A stretch of DNA of 8,853 bases, taken from Gammaproteobacteria bacterium (GTDB lineage: Bacteria; Pseudomonadota; Gammaproteobacteria; DSM-16500). The notes beneath the pieces are model-generated. The model saw only the letters and a program-made list of their open reading frames with translations, was not told the DNA's origin and ran no database searches. Shown here piece after piece: positions 1 through 6,415 of the stretch. Made by a program: the position numbers and the translations under genes. The stretch is taken from the NCBI GenBank assembly GCA_004322325.1, contig SCTP01000067.1, positions 1-8,853 on the forward strand. Direction: 5' to 3'. The stretch's first letter is position 1. Every line of letters begins with the position of its first letter.

Positions 1-1059
1 CCAACCAGGGTCATAAAGGGTGTCATCGGGGGTGATAATGCCGGCGTCTAATCCTTCAAGTGCAAAATACGGTTTAATGGTAGAGGCGAAAGGATATAAA
101 CCGCGTAAGGCGCGATCAAACAGGGGCTGATTGTCGTCTTGCTGCAATGCTTGGTAATCTTTTTGGCTAATGCCCGTGACAAAGACGTTCGGATCGTAAC
201 TCGGCTGACTCACCATCGCGAGGACTTGGCCGGTGGAAGGTTGAATGGCCACCACGGCGCCGCTATGACCAGCGAGTGCTTTTTCAGCGGCAAATTGCAG
301 GCCGCTATCAATGGTCAGGTAAACATTCTTACCGGGTATTCCGTTAATTTGCTTTAATATGCGAACGGGTTTACCGCTGGCATCGTTTTCTACTTCTTCA
401 TAACCTACTCTACCGTGCAAGTCTTCTTCGTACGATTTTTCGATGCCTAATTTGCCAATGTAATGACTCGCGCTGTAATTGACTTGGTCAATCTCGTCCA
501 ATTCTTGCGCATTAATCCGTCCTACATAGCCCAGTACATGGGCGAAGCTCGCGCCGTAGGGATAATGCCGCATGAGGCGGGCAGTAATGACAACGCCTGG
601 AAAACGGTATTGATTTTCAGCAAATTGAGCGACTTCGGCTTCAGTTAATCGCAGTTTGAGAGGAATTTCCTCAAAGCGGCGATGTTGTTTTAATTGTTTC
701 CAGAATTGACTGAGGTCATTGCCGCTTAATGAAATAATTTTTTTCAGCGCGGCTAATGTTTTGGGCAGATCTTGGACTTGGACGGGAATGACATCCAAGC
801 TAAACACCGGAATATTTTCAGCCAATAACACACCATTGCGATCATAAATCAGGCCGCGGGTGGGTTCGATGGGAACCAGATCGAGCCAGTTTTTGGTGGA
901 AAGGGTAATGTAGACATTGTGCATATAAATTTGCAGGTAGGCGAGACGGCAAATGAGCGCCAGGCTTAACAAGCCAATTAAAGCGACGACGAACATCGTC
1001 CGCTTGACGACAAGCTGAATTTCTTGTTGATGATTTTTAATGGGGATTCGTTTTTGCAT
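1..1059 (-). CDS. mrdA: Penicillin-binding protein 2 (peptidoglycan D,D-transpeptidase), 3' end missing
   Basis: This encodes the inner-membrane transpeptidase of the elongasome, which cross-links lateral-wall peptidoglycan together with RodA. The visible 353 residues begin at an ATG and run off the window with no stop. Residues 1-20 are a short cytoplasmic tail and about 21-40 a single membrane anchor. The PBP-dimer signature RGLIYDRNG lies at 68-76, and the transpeptidase domain opens with LYPFASTIKPY, so the acyl-enzyme serine is S326 with K329 in the SxxK motif. The visible part ends at TLYDPGW, which matches the segment just after the active site in Escherichia coli PBP2. The SxN and KTG motifs must lie beyond the window. 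The start is 9 bases after the pagL-like stop, with only a weak AGGG as ribosome site, which suggests translational coupling. It is the last visible gene of the lemA-htpX-hemH-pagL-mrdA run. The family is certain. Confidence 0.95.
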   Translation of the reverse strand, partial: MQKRIPIKNHQQEIQLVVKRTMFVVALIGLLSLALICRLAYLQIYMHNVYITLSTKNWLDLVPIEPTRGLIYDRNGVLLAENIPVFSLDVIPVQVQDLPKTLAALKKIISLSGNDLSQFWKQLKQHRRFEEIPLKLRLTEAEVAQFAENQYRFPGVVITARLMRHYPYGASFAHVLGYVGRINAQELDEIDQVNYSASHYIGKLGIEKSYEEDLHGRVGYEEVENDASGKPVRILKQINGIPGKNVYLTIDSGLQFAAEKALAGHSGAVVAIQPSTGQVLAMVSQPSYDPNVFVTGISQKDYQALQQDDNQPLFDRALRGLYPFASTIKPYFALEGLDAGIITPDDTLYDPGW

Positions 1060-1068
1060 GGCCCTATC

Positions 1069-1617
1069 TTACTGGAAACGATAGCCAACATCGAGCACGA
1101 CAGGCGCTGTGATACCAGAATTATTGCTCGATAAATGGGCATTAGAATAGTGAAGAGCGTGCAAGCCGATGGAGAATTGTTCTTTTTCGCCTACCAGCAT
1201 GCCGATGCCTAGACGATCTTGGAAAGCGAAATGAATGCCAAGGTTGCGATCATCTAAATGAGTATGATTGAGATAGGCAAGGCCAATGCTGATTTCGATA
1301 TAAGGATGAATAGGGCCGCGCCGACGGAAGGTGTTGCGGATGACAGGTGCGACGGAAAAAATATTCAGCGTGGTGTAATAGGGGGTATCAGTGACCCAAA
1401 AATGGGAAAAGCCGCCATCGAAATAAACATTAAATTCCCGCCAGTGGAAACAATCCGGATCATAGTTGAGCATCAGTTGATAGCCGCGTAAGGAATTGGG
1501 TTCATTAGTGAGGAGCGTATAAGAAAAATTCGCTCCATAGTGAGGTGTAGCATAACTAAAAGAGGAAAAGAAGAGAGACAGGGCAGTGATAAAGATAAAT
1601 TTTAGATATGCCGTCAT
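1069..1617 (-). CDS. PagL-family lipid A 3-O-deacylase-like outer-membrane protein
   Basis: The predicted 182-residue protein has a signal peptide (residues 1 to about 23, ending SFSYA) and alternating beta-strand segments ending in an aromatic (GYRFQ), as in small outer-membrane barrels. The stretch HPYIEISIGLAYL, the later NLG and FQDRLGIGM, and the motif HYSNA at 156-160 match PagL, which removes the 3-O-linked acyl chain of lipid A. H156 and S158 fit the PagL catalytic His and Ser. The position of the third PagL residue, a Glu 12 residues after the Ser, is T170 here, so activity is uncertain. I chose the ATG at 1617 rather than the in-frame ATG at 1659: the latter lies inside hemH, has no ribosome site and would put 14 charged residues before the signal peptide. 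TAAGGA, at the hemH stop, precedes the chosen start by 13 bases, a rather long spacing. It sits between hemH and mrdA. Confidence 0.8.
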   Translation of the reverse strand: MTAYLKFIFITALSLFFSSFSYATPHYGANFSYTLLTNEPNSLRGYQLMLNYDPDCFHWREFNVYFDGGFSHFWVTDTPYYTTLNIFSVAPVIRNTFRRRGPIHPYIEISIGLAYLNHTHLDDRNLGIHFAFQDRLGIGMLVGEKEQFSIGLHALHYSNAHLSSNNSGITAPVVLDVGYRFQ

Positions 1618-1633
1618 GGGGGTGATATCGTCC

Positions 1634-2575
1634 TTAATTTTCTTTAAAAACTTCTCCATTTTTAATCAACTGCACTAACATATCAATATGCGATGGATGA
1701 TCATTCAACGCGGGAAGGTAACGCAGCGATTCACCACCTGCCTGGAGAAAGGTTTTCTTTCCTCGTAGCGCAATTTCTTCTAATGTTTCGAGGCAATCGA
1801 CTGAAAAACCGGGACAAATTACTTCCACTTGTTTAATGCCGCGTTTAGGTAATTCGGCTAATAGCCTTTGTGTGGAAGGTTGCAGCCATTTGTCATAGCC
1901 AAATTGCGATTGAAAGCAGAGTGTCCATTTGTCTTTGGGGAGGGCTAATGCTTCAGCGAGAAGGGCTGCGGTTTGTTCACATCGCATGCGATAAGGATCG
2001 CCAGCTTGCACGAAGCGTTCGGGAATGCCATGAAATGAAATCAGCAGATGAGTCGTATCGTGCACGCTTTGAGCCAAGGCTCGAATATAGCTGGGATGAT
2101 CGGCATAATCGCGAATAAAATGGAGAGCGGGTAAGGCAGGCCATTGTTGTAACGCATGCGTGACGCGATCAAAGGTGGAAGCGGTTGTCGTGTTAGAGTA
2201 TTGCGGAAATAAAGGCAGAATAATTACTTGATCCACTTGTTTAGCACGTAAACGGTCTAATCCTTGTTGAATGGAAGGAGAGCCGTAATTCATGCCTATT
2301 TCGACCTCCATTTTTTGCCCTAATTTTTCTTGTATTTTTTGCATGATGACCCGCATCGGCGAACCTTCTGCTGTCCAAATTTGTTGATACAGATGGGCTG
2401 AGCGGCGCGAGCGGAAAGGTAGAATGAGGCCATACAGAATCGGCAGCCAAACCAGGCGAGGAAGATGAACAATACGTCGATCTGACAAAAATTCACGTAA
2501 ATAACGCCGTACCGCGCTGGGGGTGGGCGCATCGGGTGTGCCTGTATTGGTGAGAAGAATACCGATTTTTGGCAT
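1634..2575 (-). CDS. hemH: Ferrochelatase (protohaem ferro-lyase)
   Basis: This enzyme inserts Fe2+ into protoporphyrin IX, the final step of protohaem synthesis, at the cytoplasmic face of the membrane. The 313-residue length is normal for a bacterial ferrochelatase. The N-terminus KIGILLTNTGTPDAP is the classic opening. GSPM (71-74), the PLFPQYSNTTTAS stretch from 121, ISFHGIP (179-185) and CPGFSVDCLETLEE (254-267) are family signatures. H182 is the expected metal/porphyrin-site histidine and E263 the conserved acidic partner. The start lies 3 bases after the htpX stop and the stop is 16 bases before the pagL-like start, consistent with the middle of an operon. I see no C-terminal Fe-S cysteine cluster. 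I see no other haem genes nearby, so this copy is separated from the rest of the pathway. Confidence 0.96.
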   Translation of the reverse strand: MPKIGILLTNTGTPDAPTPSAVRRYLREFLSDRRIVHLPRLVWLPILYGLILPFRSRRSAHLYQQIWTAEGSPMRVIMQKIQEKLGQKMEVEIGMNYGSPSIQQGLDRLRAKQVDQVIILPLFPQYSNTTTASTFDRVTHALQQWPALPALHFIRDYADHPSYIRALAQSVHDTTHLLISFHGIPERFVQAGDPYRMRCEQTAALLAEALALPKDKWTLCFQSQFGYDKWLQPSTQRLLAELPKRGIKQVEVICPGFSVDCLETLEEIALRGKKTFLQAGGESLRYLPALNDHPSHIDMLVQLIKNGEVFKEN

Positions 2576-2578
2576 AAA

Positions 2579-3625
2579 CTATTTCTTTTTAAATCCTAAG
2601 GCATTTAATCGTTCTTCTAAACTAGGATGAGTGGAGAAGAAATCGTTAAGTGATGAAATACCCATCATGCCTGCTTGGGTTGGATCAAAAATATAAGCTT
2701 CCCGTCGGACATTTTCATGGGGTGTGGTTTGATAAGCAGCTGCATAAGCAGCTTGGTGCTGATTGTAGTCCGTGCTGATTTTTAATAAAGCGGAAGCAAG
2801 CGGTTGATTAGTACGCATGAGTTCCACGGACCCTGCATCAGCCATCAATTCTCGCGTACGGCTTAAGTAGAGGAGCAGCAATACGCTGATAACAGGTAAG
2901 ACGTAACGTAAGATAATAATGATGAGAGCAAGCGTATTGCGTGAGCGATTATCTTCAGAATCACGACGATTAGAAAAAACGGCACTATAAAAAAATATGT
3001 CTAAGACCATGATGGTCAAATTAGCTAGCAGTGAAGCAGTCAAGGTTAATTTAATATCAAGATGACGAATGTGACTTAATTCATGCGCCATGACGGCTTG
3101 TAACTCATCACGATTTAATTTTTCCATGAGCCCACGCGTGATAGCGACCATCGCAGATTTTTCACTGTAACCACTGGCGAAGGCATTCATGTAATCCGCA
3201 TCGATGAGATAGACTTTCGGCATGTACCGTAAGCCGGCGGCGATTTTCATTTCTTCTACCACGTTATAGAGTTGTTTTTCAGCAACGGTCCTGGCAGTGG
3301 TGGGTGTGATTTCATGATACTCCGTGCCTAATAACATGAGTGTGTCATGGAAGGTATAACTCACAAATAATGAAATAGCGGCGATGATTAACATGATCAG
3401 GGTAGCGATGGGGAATACCTGAAAAGTGATTAAGGCGATAAAGAGCTGTGAAATACTGGCGTGAGGATAAGCAGACGAATAAAGATACATATCGACTAGC
3501 ATGCCAATACTGCAATAAATCAGGAAAAAGAGTGCGATGACAATGAAAGTACGCTGGTTATTTTGGCGCAATGTCTTGCGCCAATCGGCGGTTGAGCTCG
3601 TGTATTGATCTAAGTCAGTTGGCAT
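2579..3625 (-). CDS. htpX: M48 family membrane zinc metalloprotease, HtpX-like
   Basis: The 348-residue membrane protease has hydrophobic segments near residues 26-48 and 62-90, and again near 193-215 and 232-255. The zinc site is HELSH at 181-185, with the third ligand E259 in RELMADAGS. THPSLEERL at 332-340 is the usual C-terminal M48B signature. HtpX proteins degrade misfolded inner-membrane proteins and back up FtsH. About 90 N-terminal residues precede the core and carry the first two membrane segments; a soluble stretch, TTARTVAEKQLYNVVEEM, links them to the protease domain. It starts 4 bases after the lemA stop with no good ribosome site, so coupling to lemA translation is likely. LemA and HtpX genes are paired in many bacteria, which supports a joint role. 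The protease assignment is firm; the symbol htpX is used in the family sense. Confidence 0.9.
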   Translation of the reverse strand: MPTDLDQYTSSTADWRKTLRQNNQRTFIVIALFFLIYCSIGMLVDMYLYSSAYPHASISQLFIALITFQVFPIATLIMLIIAAISLFVSYTFHDTLMLLGTEYHEITPTTARTVAEKQLYNVVEEMKIAAGLRYMPKVYLIDADYMNAFASGYSEKSAMVAITRGLMEKLNRDELQAVMAHELSHIRHLDIKLTLTASLLANLTIMVLDIFFYSAVFSNRRDSEDNRSRNTLALIIIILRYVLPVISVLLLLYLSRTRELMADAGSVELMRTNQPLASALLKISTDYNQHQAAYAAAYQTTPHENVRREAYIFDPTQAGMMGISSLNDFFSTHPSLEERLNALGFKKK

Positions 3626-3629
3626 AGAG

Positions 3630-4205
3630 TTATAACTGCACAGTATAAGATTCTTGTTGCGCTACTTTATCTTGGCTTAGCTGCCAGTAAGGAAAATCAA
3701 AATCTAATTTGCTGGGGAAAGCTGAGACAATGAGATTCGCTGGGAAGGATTTTTTATCGGCATTATAGGTTTCAATGCTATCGTTATAAGATTGTTTAGC
3801 ATAAGCCAATTTATTTTCGGTGCTGACAATTTCTTCTTGCAATTGCAAGCAGTTTTGATTGGCTTTTAAGTCAGGATACTGTTCGAAGACGATGTTTAAG
3901 TGAGAGGCGATATCGGAAATTTTGTTTTCAGCCTCGATGCGGGTTTTTTCATCCCCGGACTGATGCGCTTGTTGTGCTTGGTTACGCAAAGCGACGACAT
4001 CTTTTAAAGTGGTTTTTTCATAGTCCATGTATTTTTTGACGACATTAATTAAAGACTCGAATACTTTGAAACGCCGGTCGAGTTGGATATCAATTTGTTT
4101 TTGGTTGTTACGGACGGTTTCTATTTGAGCGATGAGGCGGTTATAGGTTAAGATGACGAAGCCGATGATGGCTAATAGAACGAGTAGAATAATAAAAGTA
4201 ACCAT
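3630..4205 (-). CDS. lemA: LemA family protein
   Basis: This is a 191-residue membrane-anchored coiled protein. Residues 2-20 form a hydrophobic N-terminal helix, followed by YNRLIAQIETVRNNQ, a long charged helical region, and the LemA hallmarks EQYPDLKAN (108-116), LQLQEEI.STENKLAYAKQSYND (120-142) and a final FP motif near 154-155. LemA proteins lack a settled biochemical function; with HtpX they are thought to act in membrane stress or protease regulation. I placed the start at 4205 because AAGGA lies 7 bases upstream and the hydrophobic helix then begins at residue 2. An in-frame ATG at 4274 would add 23 residues, lacks a ribosome site and would overlap the start of the divergent methyltransferase gene. 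It is the first gene of the five-gene minus-strand run, reading from the divergent promoter region. Confidence 0.92.
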   Translation of the reverse strand: MVTFIILLVLLAIIGFVILTYNRLIAQIETVRNNQKQIDIQLDRRFKVFESLINVVKKYMDYEKTTLKDVVALRNQAQQAHQSGDEKTRIEAENKISDIASHLNIVFEQYPDLKANQNCLQLQEEIVSTENKLAYAKQSYNDSIETYNADKKSFPANLIVSAFPSKLDFDFPYWQLSQDKVAQQESYTVQL

Positions 4206-4225
4206 GTTCAGTTCATCCTTCAAAA

Positions 4226-4252
4226 TTGAATAATGATTGGTGAAATTATAAT
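4226..4252. promoter_or_regulatory. Divergent promoter region between lemA and the O-methyltransferase gene
   Basis: The palindrome ATTATAAT at 4245-4252 gives a perfect TATAAT -10 on the plus strand (4247-4252) and on the minus strand (4250-4245). On the plus strand TTGAAT at 4226-4231 could be the -35, but the 15-base spacer is short. On the minus strand the best -35 at 17 bases (TGGTAA, 4273-4268) matches consensus at only 3 of 6 positions. The whole intergenic region is 67 bp, so both transcripts must start here or further inside the opposite gene. The assignment is by eye. Confidence 0.5.
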
Positions 4253-4272
4253 GAATAGTTAAGGAAATTACC

Positions 4273-4941
4273 ATGTCTGATGTGACGCTTAATTTAACGC
4301 CTGAGGTTTATGACTATCTCCAACGTATTTCCCTGCGCGAGCCTCGTGTGCTTAAAGCGCTGCGGGAGGAAACGCATCGGTTAGCGAGTCATCTCTCTCG
4401 AATGCAGATTTCGCCTGAGCAAGGTCAATTCATGGCATTGCTGGCTGAGCTGATCGGGGCGAAAAAAACATTAGATATTGGTGTTTTCACGGGCTATAGC
4501 GCGCTGGTAGTGGCGTTGGCATTGCCTCCGGAAGGGAAAGTGGTGGGGTGCGATGTGAGTGTGGAGTGGACGACAATTGCACAGCATTTTTGGGAAGAAG
4601 CAGGGGTGGCGAATAAGATTGATTTGCGGTTGGCGCCGGCGTTAGAGACGTTGCAAAAATTGATTGATCAAGGCGAAGCAGGGACGTTTGATTTTGCTTT
4701 TATTGATGCGGATAAGAGTAATTATCCCTATTATTACGAAAAAGTATTAACGTTGCTACGTCCAGGCGGATTGATTGCGGTAGATAATGTGCTGCAGCGT
4801 GGAAGAGTAGCGGATCCGGATAATCATGATAAGGAAGTGGTGGCTATTCGCCAGTTTAACGATAGGTTGCACCAAGACGAGCGTGTGACGATTAGCATGG
4901 TACCGATTGCAGATGGATTGACGTTGGCTAGGAAGCGGTGA
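4273..4941 (+). CDS. Class I SAM-dependent O-methyltransferase (CCoAOMT/COMT-like, methyltransferase family 3)
   Basis: The 222-residue cytosolic protein belongs to the caffeoyl-CoA/catechol O-methyltransferase type, which transfers methyl from S-adenosylmethionine to a catechol-like hydroxyl using a divalent metal. After the helical MQISPEQGQ segment (44-52) comes SAM motif I LDIGVFTGYSAL (67-78), the acidic residue D94 at the end of strand 2, and FIDADKSNYPYYY (143-155). D145, D171 and N172 (DNVLQRGRV) are the expected metal ligands, so the enzyme looks intact. Full family length fits. The start has TTAAGGA 7 bases upstream. No partner pathway is visible: the upstream neighbour is divergent and the downstream gene has its own promoter. 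The physiological substrate cannot be deduced. Confidence 0.92.
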   Translation: MSDVTLNLTPEVYDYLQRISLREPRVLKALREETHRLASHLSRMQISPEQGQFMALLAELIGAKKTLDIGVFTGYSALVVALALPPEGKVVGCDVSVEWTTIAQHFWEEAGVANKIDLRLAPALETLQKLIDQGEAGTFDFAFIDADKSNYPYYYEKVLTLLRPGGLIAVDNVLQRGRVADPDNHDKEVVAIRQFNDRLHQDERVTISMVPIADGLTLARKR

Positions 4942-4971
4942 AGGCGGTAAAACTCTCTAGTTGTATTCTCT

Positions 4972-5000
4972 TTGATAATTAATAAGACATTAATTATAAT
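4972..5000 (+). promoter_or_regulatory. Sigma70-type promoter of the 320-residue gene
   Basis: TTGATA (4972-4977) and a perfect TATAAT (4995-5000) are separated by 17 bases, the optimal spacing. Transcription would start near 5006-5007, giving a leader of about 48 bases before the ATG at 5054. The ribosome site is the GAGGGTGG stretch at 5039-5046. This promoter makes the gene independent of the upstream methyltransferase. Confidence 0.7.
4975..4997. promoter_or_regulatory. Dyad or direct-repeat operator candidate, resembling a PmrA box
   Basis: The stretch reads ATAATTAAT, then 5 bases, then ATTAATTAT: a perfect 9-bp inverted repeat filling the spacer between -35 and -10. The same bases also contain TTAAT at 4979-4983 and again at 4990-4994, a direct repeat with an 11-base period and 6 bases between. 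That is the arrangement of the PmrA response-regulator box known upstream of Dot/Icm genes and effectors in Legionella and Coxiella. The core halves match, but the flanking consensus bases mostly do not (leading C is A in both halves). Confidence 0.45.
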
Positions 5001-5053
5001 CCTGCGCTTTATTTAATCTTAATAATAAACATACTAGAGAGGGTGGCAATAAA

Positions 5054-6016
5054 ATGAACAATCGTAATCCTAAACGGCAATGGCAACGTTCGGAGGCGTT
5101 AGAAAAAATCACACTTCCGCCTCAAAGCGCTGAAACCTTACTGAAGAGATTCATAGAAGTTTCTCCTTCCTCTTCTGCAGCGGTTATAGGAGCGCGTTTA
5201 ATAAAGGCGCCTATCAAAAATGGGCAAGAGGAAGTAAACCCAAGCGATCTTGTAACAAAATTAGATGAAGTAGCAAAGACCGTGTTAGAAAAAACAGCAC
5301 CAGAGCAGACAAATACAGGCATTAACGAGGTAACCGTTTTAAGACACGATACAAGAATAAAATATAATCCGAACAATCCTCGTCATAAAGGGCGTCGCAC
5401 GGTAAACACCCCTGAGATCGTATGGCGTAATTCTCGCTCTAGTGAGAATTTAAAAAGAAAGGAGAGTGGAACATATTATAAAAAATATTTTGTCGATGTA
5501 ATAAACACCGATCATGGAACGAGATTTAATTCTGCGGAACATCAGGAAAATCAGAAAGTAAGTGTTCCTTATATAGTTTGGCATCATATGCAGTGGGTTA
5601 CTGTGGTAGAGGATGAGCCTCATCTGTTATACGATCCGAAAAAGCACGCTAATAGAACAGCCGCCAAAATGAGACACAGAAAGTGGACAGAGATACAGCC
5701 AGTTAAAATATTAGAAGATGGAACTAAGTATGATGAAAGCAAAGATGATGGGAAGGCTTACCAGACTATTACGCGAAAGGAATATGATGCAAAACAACGA
5801 GCTAATAAAAAGAGAAAAAAATCAGACTGTTCTTCTGCGCCATTTGATGGTTTAGAACCCCTTCCGTTTGAGAGGATAGAAGCTTTGTTGGGAGGGTTTG
5901 ACACAGGCTTGCAAAGTCCAATGAGCTTCTTTGGTGGAGGGAATTTTTATTCTCCTACCAATATGGAATTAGAACTTTCAGAAACTAACGATTTAAATTT
6001 CCTCTTTGAAATTTAA
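5054..6016 (+). CDS. Unrecognised basic repeat protein, candidate secreted effector
   Basis: I do not recognise a known family in this 320-residue protein. It has no signal peptide and no membrane segment. Residues 1-92 are mixed and partly helical. Residues 93-248 hold four degenerate units of about 33-36 residues (93-128, 146-180, 181-215, 216-248), each opening with a beta-like V.V/I segment, then a Y/F-D/N centre, a charged stretch, and W or Y near the end; units 1 and 2 share P.IVW. A lysine/arginine cluster KKRKK follows at 252-256, resembling a nuclear localisation signal. The tail (289-320) is rich in G, F, S and N, with ELELSE at 305-310 and F/L at positions -3/-4, features seen in Dot/Icm substrates. 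It has its own promoter and dyad, and looks more A-rich than the methyltransferase gene. A type IV effector is the best guess, not proven; a DNA- or RNA-binding protein is another option. Confidence 0.75.
   Translation: MNNRNPKRQWQRSEALEKITLPPQSAETLLKRFIEVSPSSSAAVIGARLIKAPIKNGQEEVNPSDLVTKLDEVAKTVLEKTAPEQTNTGINEVTVLRHDTRIKYNPNNPRHKGRRTVNTPEIVWRNSRSSENLKRKESGTYYKKYFVDVINTDHGTRFNSAEHQENQKVSVPYIVWHHMQWVTVVEDEPHLLYDPKKHANRTAAKMRHRKWTEIQPVKILEDGTKYDESKDDGKAYQTITRKEYDAKQRANKKRKKSDCSSAPFDGLEPLPFERIEALLGGFDTGLQSPMSFFGGGNFYSPTNMELELSETNDLNFLFEI
5330..5797 (+). repeat. Four degenerate ~35-residue repeats within the 320-residue protein
   Basis: Units fall at residues 93-128 (5330-5437), 146-180 (5489-5593), 181-215 (5594-5698) and 216-248 (5699-5797); units 2-4 are contiguous and a 17-residue linker follows unit 1. 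The comparable openings are VTVLRHD, FVDVINTD, WVTVVEDE and PVKILEDG; the centres KYNPNN, RFNSAE, LYDPKK and KYDESK; and the ends EIVWRN, YIVWHH, RKWTEI and KEYDAK. The similarity is at protein level only, so the duplications are old. Confidence 0.55.
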
Positions 6017-6023
6017 GCTAGAT

Positions 6024-6071
6024 AAAAATTCCACAACTAACAGTAGCTTAGTTGCCACTGTTAGTTGTGGA
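6024..6071 (-). terminator. Intrinsic terminator of phhB
   Basis: CCACAACTAACAGT (6031-6044) and ACTGTTAGTTGTGG (6057-6070) form a perfect 14-bp stem, extendable by one T-A pair, with a 12-base loop. Read on the minus strand the stem is followed by ATTTTTAT, a U-tract; on the plus strand no T-run follows. It therefore terminates phhB transcription. It lies between convergent genes and the hairpin may also stabilise the 3' end of the plus-strand message. Confidence 0.8.
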
Positions 6072-6097
6072 GATAATGGTAATCTATAAGCTTCATT

Positions 6098-6415
6098 CTA
6101 TATTTCATCTATTTTTTTGGCGCAAATGAAATCATTTTCTGATAAGCCATTGATGGCATGTGTATGATAGCGGACTAAACAGTGGTTATAGCCCACTTCA
6201 AGATCAGGATGATGGTTTTCTTGATGCGCCATCCAAGCAATGGCATTGACAAAAGCCATCGTTTCATAAAAATTTTTAAAATGAAAATCTTTAAAAATTT
6301 GCTTATTATCACCGCTCACTTGCCAATCAGCTGTGAGCTGCTTTAAGAATGAGGTGATATGTTCTTTGTCTAACGGCGGGATGCCGCCTTCGCAAGGTAC
6401 GCAGTGTTTATTCAT
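6098..6415 (-). CDS. phhB: Pterin-4a-carbinolamine dehydratase
   Basis: This enzyme dehydrates 4a-hydroxytetrahydropterin, the recycling step that serves phenylalanine hydroxylase. The 105-residue length is typical. The active-site signature HQENHHPDLEVGYN (64-77) and THAINGLSENDF (85-96) are complete; H68, H69 and H86 are the catalytic histidines of the family. The ATG at 6415 is preferred because GGAG lies 6 bases upstream and MNKHCVPCEGG is the usual beginning; an in-frame ATG at 6442 would fall inside the toxin remnant. The phhA hydroxylase gene is not in the window. The ribosome site and first codon overlap the end of the YhaV remnant, so the leader of this gene has been rearranged. A hairpin terminator follows the stop. 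Confidence 0.93.
   Translation of the reverse strand: MNKHCVPCEGGIPPLDKEHITSFLKQLTADWQVSGDNKQIFKDFHFKNFYETMAFVNAIAWMAHQENHHPDLEVGYNHCLVRYHTHAINGLSENDFICAKKIDEI

Larger units (their letters stand above)
4953..5041. repeat. Spaced 9-bp inverted repeat bracketing the promoter of the 320-residue gene
   Basis: CTCTCTAGT at 4953-4961 and its exact complement ACTAGAGAG at 5033-5041 enclose the whole promoter region. The right arm runs into the purine-rich ribosome-binding stretch (GAGAGGGTGG, 5037-5046). The left arm lies upstream of the predicted -35, so only transcripts reading through from the methyltransferase gene would contain both arms. Whether the repeat acts as DNA or RNA, or is chance, is open. 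Confidence 0.45.

Noticed and set aside
139..648. Two plus-strand open frames (139-357 and 463-648)
   Set aside because: Both are antisense to the clear PBP2 reading frame, which is continuous from 1059 to the window edge.
4206..4274. Longer lemA start at 4274
   Set aside because: No ribosome site; it overlaps the methyltransferase start and crosses the shared promoter, whereas 4205 has AAGGA at 7 bases.
4953..5041. Riboswitch or leader hairpin in the normal transcript of the 320-residue gene
   Set aside because: The left arm lies upstream of the predicted -35, so the promoter-derived leader of about 48 bases cannot form it.
6031..6070. Hairpin as terminator of the plus-strand 320-residue gene
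   Set aside because: No T-run follows on the plus strand; the U-tract is on the minus strand, so it is assigned to phhB, though bidirectional action is not excluded.
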